This document shows, piece by piece, positions 1 to 6,797 of a DNA stretch of 7,182 nt. The stretch spans positions 1 through 7,182 of the forward strand of contig BBBN01000076.1 in NCBI GenBank assembly GCA_001311585.1. The letters run 5' to 3'. The notes under the pieces were generated by a model. It saw only the letters and a list, made by a program, of their open reading frames with translations. It did no database searches and was not told the DNA's origin. Source of the stretch: Thermus sp. JCM 17653. GTDB taxonomy: Bacteria; Deinococcota; Deinococci; Deinococcales; Thermaceae. Within the stretch, counting starts at the first letter, position 1, and every line of letters starts with the position of its first letter. The translations under genes and the position numbers were made by a program.

Positions 1-349
1 GGACGTGGTCTACGACGGGGTGGGGAAGGACACCTTCCTGGGAAGCCTCGAGGCCCTCCGCCCCCGGGGGATGCTGGTCCTCTTCGGCCAGTCCTCGGGG
101 CCGGTGCCGCCCCAGGACCCCCAGATCCTCAACCGCAAGGGAAGCCTCTTCCTCACCCGCCCCACCCTCCACCACTACACCGCAAGCCGCAAGGAGCTCC
201 TCTGGCGGGCCGGGGAGGTCTTCCGGGGGGTGTTGGAGGGGTGGCTCAAGGTGCGCGTTGGCGCCGAGTTCCCCCTGGAGAAGGCCGGGGAGGCCCACGA
301 GGCCCTCGAGGGGCGCAAGACCACGGGTAAGGTCCTCCTAATCCCCTAG
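1..349 (+). CDS. qor: NADPH:quinone oxidoreductase (zeta-crystallin/Qor-like MDR), C-terminal part
   Basis: The reading frame is open from the first complete codon at base 2 to TAG at 347-349, so the gene starts before the window and only its last 115 residues are seen. Medium-chain dehydrogenase/reductases of the Qor type reduce quinones with NADPH in the cytoplasm. Seen here are YDGVGKDTF, then [29 protein letters not shown], and an ending of the type [18 protein letters not shown]. This order (cofactor-domain VYDGVG, the GxSSG turn, the KGSLxxTRP segment, the GKxxLxP C-terminus) matches E. coli Qor closely, from memory. No frame break is visible. Its last 12 bases overlap the end of the convergent sugar kinase gene. 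A related MDR reductase of other substrate specificity cannot be excluded without the N-terminal half. Confidence 0.85.
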   Translation, partial: DVVYDGVGKDTFLGSLEALRPRGMLVLFGQSSGPVPPQDPQILNRKGSLFLTRPTLHHYTASRKELLWRAGEVFRGVLEGWLKVRVGAEFPLEKAGEAHEALEGRKTTGKVLLIP

Positions 350-1244
350 GAAGCGCCCCTTCCAGGCCCTAAGCCCCTCCTCGGGAAGCCCCGCCCCCCG
401 CACGGTGCAGGCCAGGGCGGAGAGGGCCACGGCCCCCTTTAGGCCCCCTCGAGGTCCTCCCGGGAAAGGGCCTCCAGGTGGGCCTTGCCGTAGCCCCGCC
501 GGAGGAGAAGGGCGAGGAAGGCGGCGGTGAAGCGTCCCCGGCCCCCACGGTGTCCACCACCGAAACCCTCTCCCCAGGCACCCGCACCTCCCCTTCCCCG
601 AGAAAGGCCACCGCCCCCTCGGGGCCCAGGGTGAGGACCTTTAGGGGGATGGGAAGGCGCCTTACCCCCTCCAGGGGGCCTTCGGGAAAGAGGAGGCGGG
701 CGTCCTCTAGGGAGAGCTTCAGGAGATGGACCTGGGCCAGGTAGTCCGCAACCAGGCTTCGCTCCCCTTCCGTGGGGGGATGGCGGAGGTTGGGATCGTA
801 GGAGACCAGGGCCCCTTCCCGGAGGGCCTCCTGCAGGAGGGCCCTTATCCCCTTTGCCGCGCGGGCCTCGAGGGCGAAGAGGGAGCCGAAGTGGAAGGCC
901 TCGGCCCCCCTCAAGGCCCCGGGCTCGGGGCGGAAGGCCTCCTGGAAGGGGCGGTGGAAGCTGTAGCGGGCGTTTCCTTCCGGGTCCAGGCGCACCAGGG
1001 CCAGGGGCATGGGGCCAGGGTGGCGGAAAAGCCTGGCCTCCAGGCCCCGCCTGGCCATCTCCGCCTCGCTCCAGGCGGAAAGCCAGTCCGTCCCCACCTC
1101 CGAGAGGAAGCGCACGGGAAACCCCAGCCGCGCCAGCACGCTCGCCGTGTTCAGGACCGACCCCCCTAACGCCCCCGCAAAGCGCAAGGGGCTTTCCCCT
1201 TCCAGCACCAGGTCCACCAAGGTCTCCCCGGCCAGGGCCAGCAT
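338..1244 (-). CDS. PfkB-family sugar kinase (fructokinase-like), reading frame broken twice
   Basis: ATP-dependent phosphorylation of a sugar or sugar acid in the cytoplasm. The first 238 codons from ATG at 1244 are in one frame: a [15 protein letters not shown] segment (residues 27-41, the PfkB N-terminal signature), SYDPNLR (148-154, as in fructokinase-like members), and DTVGAGDA (231-238, the second PfkB signature, with D237 as the expected catalytic base). Directly after GDA the expected FTAAFL is in another frame, so one base is missing near 532. That frame stops after EDLEGA, and a second missing base near 442-448 restores an ending [18 protein letters not shown]...RFLGD with a stop at 338-340. 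The joined protein is about 302 residues, normal for the family. The ATG lies 8 bases after TAAAGT, possibly a leaderless -10 box. Substrate is uncertain: fructose or 2-keto-3-deoxygluconate are the obvious candidates. Confidence 0.85.
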
Positions 1245-1252
1245 GATGCCCC

Positions 1253-1258
1253 ACTTTA
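1253..1258 (-). promoter_or_regulatory. Possible -10 box of the sugar kinase gene
   Basis: On the minus strand TAAAGT fits the TAnnnT pattern and lies 8 bases before the kinase ATG at 1244. No good Shine-Dalgarno sequence lies between them, and no clear -35 hexamer is seen at 17-18 bases. This is a weak call, based on spacing and on the similar arrangement before other genes in the window. Confidence 0.3.
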
Positions 1259-1286
1259 CATTCCCCCCGGGGCCTGGTGGTATAAT
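1255..1286 (+). promoter_or_regulatory. Promoter of the aldehyde oxidoreductase gene (extended -10)
   Basis: TATAAT at 1281-1286 is a perfect consensus -10 box, preceded by TG one base upstream (TGGTATAAT, 1278-1286), which makes an extended -10 element. TTTACA at 1255-1260 resembles a -35 box, but its spacer is 20 bases, longer than the usual 17. The extended -10 may compensate, or the spacing may be altered by the indel errors common in this sequence. Transcription would start near 1293 and leave a leader of about 58 bases before the AOR start codon. Confidence 0.7.
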
Positions 1287-1337
1287 CCGCTGGAAGCTAA
1301 GCGAAGTCCCTATCCCGTCGCGCGGCGCGGCTCATCT

Positions 1338-1346
1338 AAGGAGGTG
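1338..1346 (+). promoter_or_regulatory. Strong ribosome binding site of the aldehyde oxidoreductase gene
   Basis: AAGGAGGTG ends four bases before ATG at 1351. It is a near-perfect anti-Shine-Dalgarno match and fixes the start codon, although the same frame is open far upstream. It is one of the few clear ribosome binding sites in the window, in contrast to the apparently leaderless genes nearby. Confidence 0.85.
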
Positions 1347-1350
1347 CAGG

Positions 1351-3168
1351 ATGCTCGGAGGATATGCCCATAGGATCGCCCGTATTGACCTCAGCACCGG
1401 CCAGGTGGAGTACTTCGCCCCCGACCCCAAGGACCTGGAGATGTACGTGGGGGGAAGGGGCCTCGGGGTGAAGTACGTGTTTGAGAACGGCCCCCAGGTG
1501 GACCCCCTGGGCCCGGAAAACCTCCTCTGCATCATGAACGGCCCCCTCTCCGGCACCCGGGCCAAGATGTCGGGGAGGCTCGCCGTGGTCACCAAAAGCC
1601 CCCTCACGGGCACGGTGACGGACAGCCACATGGGGGGCTGGACCGCGGCCAAGCTCAAGTGGGCGGGGTTCGACGGCCTCCTCATCAAGGGGGCCGCGGA
1701 CAAGCCCGTCTACCTCCTGGTGAAGGACGGGGAGGTTTCCATCCACGACGCCACGGACCTCTGGGGCAAGACCACCCACGAGGTCCACCGCATCCTCCGG
1801 GAGCGGCACGGGGAGGAGGCCGACGTGATGGCCATCGGCCCGCCGGGGAGAACCTGGTGCGCTTCGCCAACTGGATCAACAACGACGAGCGGGCCGCGGG
1901 CCGGGGCGGCACCGGGGCGGTGGCGGGGAGCAAGAAGCTCAAGGCCATCGTGGTGGTGGGCCACCACGACAAGACGCCCCAGCCCAAGGACCCCGAGCTC
2001 TGGAAGGAGGCGGACCGCCTGGCCTCGGCCACCATCAACGACCCCAAAAACGTCACCGCCCCCAAGAAGGGCGGGCTTTCCCTCTACGGCACCAACGTCC
2101 TCATGAACATCACCAACGTCATGGGGGCCCTGCCCACCTATAACGCCCAGCACACCTGCATCGAGGGGGCGGAGAAGATCTCCGGGGAGTACATCCGCGA
2201 GCACCGCCTCATCAAGACAACACCTGCCACGCCTGCCCTGTGGCCTGCAAGAAGATGGTGGAGGTCCACATCAACGGCAAGACCATCCGCTTTGAGTCCT
2301 ACGAGTACGAGTCCGCCTGGGCCCTGGGGGCCCACTCGGGCCACACGGACACCGACTGGACGGCTACGCCATCTACCTCTGCAACGCCTACGGCATGGAC
2401 ACCATCGAGCGGGCAACGCCATAGCCGTCCTCATGGAGGCCACGGAAAAGGGCTACTACCAGGGCCCGGACGGGATCCGCTTCGGGGACAAGGAGGGGGA
2501 GGTTAGGGTCCTCGAGGCCATCGCCCACCGCAAGGGCGTGGGGGACATGCTGGCCGAAGGCCCGGCCCGCTTCGCCAAGGCCATCGGCCACCCGGAGATC
2601 GCCCTGGAGGTCAAGGGCCAGTCCATCCCCGCCTACGACCCCCGGGGCCTCAAGGGCATGGGCATCGCCTACGCCACCTCCAACCGGGGGGCCTGCCACC
2701 TTCGGGCCTACACCCCGGCCTCGGAGATCCTGGGCGTGCCCTACAAGACCGACCCCCTGGCCTGGGAAGGCAAGGGCAAGCTCACCAAGCTCTTCCAGGA
2801 CCTCTCCGCCTTCACCGACTCCCTGGACCTCTGCAAGTTCAGCCAGTTCGCCGAAGGGCCCGAGGAGTACGCCAAGCAGCTTGCCGCCTACTGGGGCCGC
2901 CCCGTGACCCCCGAGGAGATCCTCCGCATCGGCGAGCGCATCTACAACCTGGAGCGCTACTACAACAACCTGGCGGGCTGGGCCGAGGGCTCGGACTACC
3001 TGCGAGCGCTTCCTCAAGGAGCCTTCTGACTGCGCCGGCTCCAAGGGGCAGCTCACCGAGCTGGACCGGATGCTGGAGGAGTACTACCGGGAGCGGGGCT
3101 GGGAAAGGGGCGTGGTGCCCCCCGCCAAGCTCCAAGAGCTGGGCATCCTCTCCCAGGCCGCCGACTAG
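1351..3168 (+). CDS. aor: Tungsten-type aldehyde:ferredoxin oxidoreductase (AOR family), reading frame broken five times
   Basis: Oxidises aldehydes to carboxylic acids and passes electrons to ferredoxin; known family members hold a [4Fe-4S] cluster and W (rarely Mo) on two pterins. The reconstructed protein is about 607 residues, against 605 for Pyrococcus furiosus AOR. Seen: MYVGGRGLGVKY (residues 31-42), NGPLSGTRAKMSGR, TDSHMGG, then the cluster ligands C293-x2-C296-x3-C300 (TCHACPVACKK) and the fourth, C496, in DSLDLCKF. H451 in ACHLRAYTP matches the active-site His448 of the P. furiosus enzyme. Frame breaks lie near 1842, 2216, 2358, 2411-2414 and 3003; the first four each need one added base (giving GPAGEN, IKDNTC, DWDGYA and DTIEAGN), and the last a net two added or one removed. 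The gene has its own promoter and terminator and precedes a MoaD-like gene. Substrate and true metal cannot be read from the sequence. Confidence 0.93.
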
Positions 3169-3181
3169 CCCTCCCCAGGGT

Positions 3182-3206
3182 GGCCCCGGCCTTTGGGCCG
3201 GGGCCT
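3182..3206 (+). terminator. Intrinsic terminator-like hairpin after the aldehyde oxidoreductase gene
   Basis: A perfect 10-bp stem, GGCCCCGGCC at 3182-3191 paired with GGCCGGGGCC at 3196-3205, closes a TTTG loop 13 bases after the AOR stop. Only a short pyrimidine tail (TTCCCTT) follows instead of a long T run. The very stable stem and its position make termination the best reading, and suggest that the next gene has its own promoter. Confidence 0.7.
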
Positions 3207-3211
3207 TCCCT

Positions 3212-3217
3212 TAGACT
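3212..3217 (+). promoter_or_regulatory. Possible -10 box giving a leaderless moaD-like transcript
   Basis: TAGACT fits the TAnnnT pattern and ends 6 bases before the ATG at 3224, the distance expected if transcription starts at or next to the start codon. No Shine-Dalgarno sequence is present. It lies directly after the AOR terminator hairpin. No convincing -35 box is seen. Confidence 0.45.
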
Positions 3218-3223
3218 CGGGGT

Positions 3224-3733
3224 ATGCCCAAGGTGAACCTCTACGCCACCTTTCGCGACCTCGCCGGGAAAAGCCAGCTGGAGGTGCCCGGCGCCACCGT
3301 GGAGGAAGTTTTGGCCAACCTGGTCCGGGCCTACCCCGCCCTGAAGGAGGAGCTCTTTGAGGGGGAGGGTCTGGCGGAGCGGGTATCCGTCTTCCTGGAG
3401 GGCCGGGACGTGCGCTACCTCCAGGGCCTCGCCACCCCCCTTTCCCCCGAGGCCACCCTGGACCTCTTCCCCCCGGTGGCGGGGGGCGGGCTTGCCCAGA
3501 CCTTCGGGGCCCTTCCCCCCTGGCTCCTTGAGCGCTACCTGGAGGAGTGGGGCGGGGTCAAGGAGGGGGAAGGGGCCTACCGCCTTCCCGGTGCCCGGGT
3601 GCGCTTCCGGGAGGTGGAGCCCTTAAGGGTGGGAAGCCTCGCCATCCCCCAGCTCCAGGTGGAAGTAGAGGGGGAGGCGGCGGAAGCCTGGTTCCACCGC
3701 ATCGCCTTCGCCGCAAGCCGGGGCGGGGGCTAA
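3224..3733 (+). CDS. MoaD/ThiS-like sulfur-carrier protein with C-terminal DUF1952-type domain
   Basis: An intact 169-residue frame. Residues 1-89 are a ubiquitin-like MoaD/ThiS domain: MPKVNLYATFRDLAG at the start, VSVFLEGRDVRYLQG in the middle, and LFPPVAGGG (81-89) at the end. In MoaD the terminal Gly-Gly is adenylated and thiolated to donate sulfur to molybdopterin. Here the chain continues for 80 more residues, which matches the two-domain MoaD-related protein known from T. thermophilus (DUF1952 C-terminal domain), as I recall it. The very C-terminus again reads SRGGG. Position right after aor suggests a role in making or loading the tungstopterin, although the hairpin between them argues for separate transcription. 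The ATG at 3224 is chosen because the MoaD homology starts there. It is the only complete gene in the window without a frame break. Function of the second domain is unknown. Confidence 0.88.
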   Translation: MPKVNLYATFRDLAGKSQLEVPGATVEEVLANLVRAYPALKEELFEGEGLAERVSVFLEGRDVRYLQGLATPLSPEATLDLFPPVAGGGLAQTFGALPPWLLERYLEEWGGVKEGEGAYRLPGARVRFREVEPLRVGSLAIPQLQVEVEGEAAEAWFHRIAFAASRGGG

Positions 3734-3905
3734 TACCACCCCATGCTGGCCCAAGCCAGCATGGGGGCCCCGGTCAAAAAGGCCCGCAGGACTTCCGTAC
3801 TCCGGCTTAGGCGAAGGATTCACGCCAAAGGGGTATAAGTGCCCGCGCCTTAGCCGTCGCAACACGAGGTGCCCGAACCAAGGCTGGGAGGAAGCCCTTT
3901 TGGGG
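3734..3905. other. Gene-free structured region between moaD-like and the symporter gene
   Basis: These 172 bases lie between two convergent genes and hold no credible coding sequence; a 31-codon frame from 3743 is the longest notable one. Inverted repeats fill it: a 12-bp perfect hairpin at 3739-3766, an 11-base pair of arms with one mismatch (CGGCTTAGGCG at 3803-3813 and CGCCTTAGCCG at 3846-3856), and a small hairpin at 3893-3907. The 7-base string GGGGCTA occurs at both edges (3726-3732 and 3902-3908). Composition is less extreme than the flanking genes. It could be a double terminator, a dispersed Thermus repeat, or the end of an IS200/IS605-type element with its guide RNA. None of these can be proved here. 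Confidence 0.5.
3739..3766. repeat. Perfect 12-bp inverted repeat (hairpin) after moaD-like
   Basis: CCCCATGCTGGC at 3739-3750 pairs perfectly with GCCAGCATGGGG at 3755-3766 around a CCAA loop, 5 bases after the moaD-like stop. It can fold on either strand. Neither side is followed by a T run (GCCCCGGTCAAAAA on the plus strand), so it is not a textbook terminator, though it may still stop transcription or protect the 3' end. Confidence 0.75.
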
Positions 3906-3907
3906 CT
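3893..3907 (-). terminator. Small hairpin at the 3' end of the symporter gene
   Basis: AGCCC at 3893-3897 and GGGCT at 3903-3907 form a 5-bp stem with a TTTTG loop (CAAAA on the minus strand) that overlaps the symporter stop codon. On the minus strand TTCC follows. It is short and weak; one lost C in the first arm would make it 6 bp. Confidence 0.3.
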
Positions 3908-5258
3908 ACCGGGGCGGCACCCAAGGCTCCCCGCGGAAAAACCCGTACACCAGCCGCCCCACCACGCCCCCCAAGAGCACGAGGCCCAGGAGGTTGGGCA
4001 GGGCCATGAGGCCGTTTAGGGTGTCGGAGATGGCCAAGAAGGCCTCGAGGCCCCCCAAAGGCCCCACGAAGGCCAAGGTGGCGAAGGTGAGGCGGTAGGG
4101 CCAGCGGATCCCCTCCCCGAAGAGAAAGGCCGCCGCCTCCTCCCCGTAAAATCCCCAAGAAACCATGGTCCCGAGGCGAAAACGGCCACGGTGAGGGCCA
4201 AGATGGCCCCGCCCAAGGGATGGGCCTGGAAGAGGGCCTGGGCGGCCTCGGCGGCGCTTCCCCCCTTCTGCCAGAGGCCCGAGGCGAGGAAGGTGAGGGC
4301 GGTGAGGCTAGTGACCAGGAAGCTCACGAACATCTCCGTGACCCCCCAGAAGCCCTGGCGCACGGGGTGGTCCACCTGGGCCTGGGCGTGGGCGATGGGG
4401 GCCGAGCCCAACCCCGCCTCGTTGGCGAAGATGCCCCGGCCAAGCCCGGCGTTGAGGGCGGCGAAAAGGGTGTAACCCGCAGCGCCCCCCAAAGCCGCCT
4501 CCGGGGTGAAGGCGGCCCGGAAGACCAAGGCCAAGGCTTCGGGGATCCGGGCCCCGTAAAGGACCAGGAGGCCCCACCGCCACCAGGAAGAGGAGGAGCT
4601 TCAGGGGCACCACCAGCTGGGCGAACCGGGCCACCCACACGATCCCTCCTCCCAGGACCACCCCCACCAGAAGGGCCAGGAAGAGGCCCACCAGGGCCGG
4701 GGGAAGCCCCAAGGGGACCAAGGCCCCCCCCACCGCCCCCGCCTGGGCGAGGTTGCCGATGCCGAAGGCGGCCAGGGCGGCGAAGAGGGCGAAGAGGTGG
4801 CCCAGGAAGCGGAGGCGGGGAAGCCCCCGGGAGAGGTAGTACATGGGCCCGCCGGACACCGAGCCGTCGGCGAAGCGGCGGCGGAAGTGGACGGCCAGGG
4901 TGGCCTCGGCAAACTTCGTGCCGGTGCCGAAGAAGTAGCCCACCCACATCCAGAACACGGCCCCCGGTCCCCCCAGGAGCACCGCCGCCAGCATGCCCAG
5001 GAGGTGCCCGGTGCCCAGGGTAGCGGAAAGGGCCACCATGGTGGCCTGGAAGGGGGTGATCTGGCCGCCGAAGCCATAGGCCCGCTCCCGGATGGCCCCC
5101 AAGGTCTCGGCGAAGGAAACCCGGAGCATCCGGAGGGGGGCTTGGAACCACCTTATCTGGAATATAACCAGATAAGCCCCCACCAGGAGGAAGGCCAGCT
5201 TCATGGGGAAGCCGTAAACGATGCGGTTTAGATACTCGTTCAGGGCCAGGATATCCAT
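3906..5258 (-). CDS. Sodium:alanine/amino-acid symporter (AGCS family), reading frame broken twice
   Basis: An inner-membrane carrier that takes up small amino acids with Na+. The reconstructed protein is about 450 residues with many hydrophobic segments, normal for AGCS. Seen: GGQITPFQATMVALSATLGTG (residues 64-84), the family signature GGPGAVFWMWVGYFFG (96-111), TKFAE (114-118), GGPMYY (136-141), and later NEAGLGSAPIAHA followed by a WGFYGEEA segment (usually WSYYGEKA). Near 4570-4575 one G too many (or two bases lost) breaks the frame; removing it gives LLVLYGARIPEALALVF. Near 4170-4172 one lost G separates FASG from TMVSWGFYGEE. The start ATG at 5258 has GGAGGTG five bases before it, and the upstream DUF4388 gene ends two bases before it, so they form an operon. 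GTGH replaces the usual GTGN, so the substrate may not be alanine. Confidence 0.9.
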
Positions 5259-5260
5259 AC

Positions 5261-6060
5261 CTACACCTCCGGCACCGCCTCCACCTTATCCCCCCGGCGG
5301 AGGCGGAGGCGCCTAAGGTCTTCTTCCAAAAGCCCAAGCCGCCCGGGAATATTGGGCCTGGGGCGGACCTCCATCGTCGCTTCCCGCCCCAAAAGGCGCA
5401 GGCGGAAGCCGTGACGGATGGCCCGGGCCCACTCGGCGTACAGGGCCTCGTCCACGTAGGCCACCCCGGAGCCCGGGCCGTAGATGGGAAGGACGATGAG
5501 AAGGGCCGGGGGTACCTCCACCCGGGGGACGGCCTCGAGGGCCTTCACCTGCAAGAGGGTGTGCAGGACCCGGGCCAGGCGCAAAACCCCCGGGGCCACG
5601 AGGACCTGGGCGATGGGCTTCCCCTCCACCTGGGCCAACACCTGTAGGGTCTCGGGGGAAAGCTCTACTTCCGCGCCCTTCGGGTTCAGGCGGAGCACGT
5701 ACCCCCAGTCGCTGGGAAGGCTGAGCCCCTGCACGCCGCCTGGGCCTCGGCCAGGCGGGCGGGTACGGCGAGCCCCCCCAAAAGGGTAGTGTGGGGCGGC
5801 AGGGTCTCGGGCTCAAAGGTGAAGGGGGCCCGCCTAAGGCCCACCAAGAGGTCCAGGGCCTCTTCCCCCTCCAAAGACCGCTCCCCCGCCTGGACTTTGG
5901 CGTGCACCACCTGGCCTCCCCGCAGGTAGACCTCCGCCTCTAGAAAAGGGGGCTTAAGGACAAGCCGCCCGGTGCGCCCGGCGCTCATGAGGGCGCCCAC
6001 CAGGGCGGGAAAGGGAAACTCGGCGAGGTTGCCCGCAAGCATTCTCCCCCGTTTTACCAT
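5261..6060 (-). CDS. DUF4388 domain protein, reading frame broken once
   Basis: The first 80 or so residues look like a DUF4388 domain: LAGNLAEFPFPALVGALMSAG, then TGRLVLK, EAEVYLRGGQVVHAKV and a GEEALDLLVGLRRAPFTFEP segment, the typical pattern of these bacterial regulator-associated domains. The middle (LSPETLQVLAQVEGKPIAQVL...VLHTLLQVKALEAV) could be a small helical or winged-helix part; the last 90 residues (IVLPIYGPGSG to DKVEAVPEV) are a predicted beta-rich domain I do not recognise. One base is missing near 5734-5736; adding it joins LAEAQAA to VQGLSLPSDWGYVLRL and gives about 266 residues. ATG at 6060 is taken as start; ATG at 6042 is possible, as each has a GGGGAG-like string very close by. 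It is cotranscribed with the amino-acid symporter, so it may regulate uptake, but this is only a guess from position. Confidence 0.75.
5264..5270 (-). promoter_or_regulatory. Ribosome binding site of the symporter gene inside the end of the DUF4388 gene
   Basis: GGAGGTG on the minus strand lies five bases before ATG at 5258 and overlaps the last codons of the DUF4388 gene, whose TAG is at 5261-5263. The arrangement is typical of translational coupling in a tight operon. Confidence 0.75.
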
Positions 6061-6086
6061 GCTCCCCTACCGGCGTCTAGGCGGGG

Positions 6087-6092
6087 TATGCT
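6087..6092 (+). promoter_or_regulatory. Possible -10 box giving a leaderless hydrolase transcript
   Basis: TATGCT fits TAnnnT and ends five bases before ATG at 6098. The GGAG between them is too close to the ATG to be a normal Shine-Dalgarno site. No clear -35 box is seen at 17 bases. It lies in the 37-bp gap between the divergent DUF4388 and hydrolase genes. Confidence 0.45.
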
Positions 6093-6097
6093 GGAGT

Positions 6098-6787
6098 ATG
6101 CACCTTCTGCTCCTCCACGGGTTCACCTCCCACCCCGTCCTCACCCTGGGCCCCCTGCCGAAAAGCCTTAAGGAGGCGGGCTTCGGCATAAGCCAGCCTG
6201 CCCTCCCCGGCCACGGCACAAAGCCCGAGGACCTCCTTGGGGTACGCTTCCAGGACTGGCTCTTGGCGGCGGAAAAAGCTTACCTGGAGCTCCCCGAGCC
6301 CCGGGGGGTGGTGGGGCTTTCCATGGGGGGCTCCTCGCCGCCCATCTGGCGGCCCGACACCCCACCGAGGTCCTGGTGGCCCTGGCCCCCGCCTTGGCCC
6401 TGAGAAACCCCTTGGCGCCCCTGGCGCCTTACCTCCACCGGCTCATCCCCCGCTTTCCCGGCCCGCCTCCATAGAGGACCCCGAGCTCAGGAAACAAAAC
6501 CCCAACTACCCCTGCTTCCCCACCAGGGCGGTCCTGGAACTCCTCGCCCTCATGCGCAAGACCCCGGAGGTCCTCCCCCGGGTGAAGGCCCGGGCCCTGG
6601 TGGTGGAGGCGGGGAAGGACCGGGTGGTGCGGGGAGTACGCCGCTATTACGAACTGCTGGGAAGCCCTAAGAAGGATTACCTGATCTTCCCCGAAAGCGG
6701 CCACGACCTCCTCCTGGATCGGGACCGCGAGGCGGTGGCCCGGGCGTCCGAGATTGGCTAGTTGCGAACAATAATCGTTTGCAATAG
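6098..6787 (+). CDS. Alpha/beta hydrolase (Est30-like carboxylesterase), reading frame broken three times
   Basis: Likely a cytoplasmic serine esterase. The start ATG at 6098 is directly followed by the first strand and the oxyanion-hole motif [11 protein letters not shown] (residues 3-13). Then come [13 protein letters not shown], the nucleophile elbow GLSMGG (S75), [10 protein letters not shown] with the likely acid D175, and [13 protein letters not shown] with the likely base H203, a complete triad at Est30-like spacing. Frames break near 6325-6331 (restoring [15 protein letters not shown]), near 6459-6462 (joining RFPG to PASIEDPEL, where TAG would otherwise stop at 6472-6474), and near 6743-6746. 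The last break decides the end: unrepaired, the protein stops at 6761 with ASEIG; with one added G it reads ARAVRDWL and runs to TAG at 6785-6787, about 230 residues. I prefer the latter because DWL-type ends are usual, but then the gene covers the next promoter. There is no signal peptide. Substrate unknown. Confidence 0.82.
6762..6784. promoter_or_regulatory. Palindromic operator over the ZIP transporter promoter (Fur/Zur-like)
   Basis: TTGCGAACAAT at 6762-6772 and ATCGTTTGCAA at 6774-6784 form a 23-bp palindrome around A6773, with 9 of 11 positions paired (the mismatches are G6766 with T6780 and A6770 with C6776). It is AT-rich in a very GC-rich context. It begins exactly at the putative -35 box and ends just before the -10 box, so a bound repressor would block RNA polymerase. 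Length and style fit Fur-superfamily sites (Fur, Zur, Mur), and the gene downstream is a metal transporter. The protein that binds is not known from the window. Confidence 0.65.
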
Positions 6788-6790
6788 TAT
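6762..6790 (+). promoter_or_regulatory. Promoter of the ZIP transporter gene
   Basis: TTGCGA at 6762-6767 (4 of 6 matches to TTGACA) and TAGTAT at 6785-6790 are spaced by exactly 17 bases. The -10 box ends 7 bases before ATG at 6798, so the transcript is probably leaderless or nearly so; AGAGG at 6791-6795 is too close to the ATG for a good ribosome binding site. Confidence 0.6.
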
Positions 6791-6797
6791 AGAGGCC

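Noticed and set aside
2388..3056. 222-codon open frame on the minus strand inside AOR
   Set aside because: It lies opposite strongly recognisable AOR sequence; long antisense frames are expected at this GC content.
1351..3168. Programmed frameshifting or transcriptional slippage in the AOR gene
   Set aside because: Five shifts at unrelated sites, without long A or T runs, slippery heptamers or conserved stimulatory hairpins, and the same type of break occurs in five other genes. Sequence error is far simpler. Known Thermus slippage (dnaX) uses a long A run.
1351..3168. AOR as a decayed pseudogene
   Set aside because: All cluster cysteines, the active-site His and family length are kept once single bases are restored, and no other damage is seen.
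3739..3766. Textbook intrinsic terminator of moaD-like
   Set aside because: The stem is excellent but no T run follows on either strand, so it is listed as an inverted repeat with possible termination function only.
3743..3835. 31-codon frame, very basic, in the structured gap (MLAQASMGAPVKKARR...)
   Set aside because: It starts inside the perfect hairpin, lacks a ribosome binding site and matches nothing I know. It might be the remnant of a transposase C-terminus, but the evidence is too thin to annotate.
4220..5023. 267-codon plus-strand frame opposite the symporter
   Set aside because: Composition is G/P/R-rich with no motif; it is the shadow of the minus-strand membrane protein.
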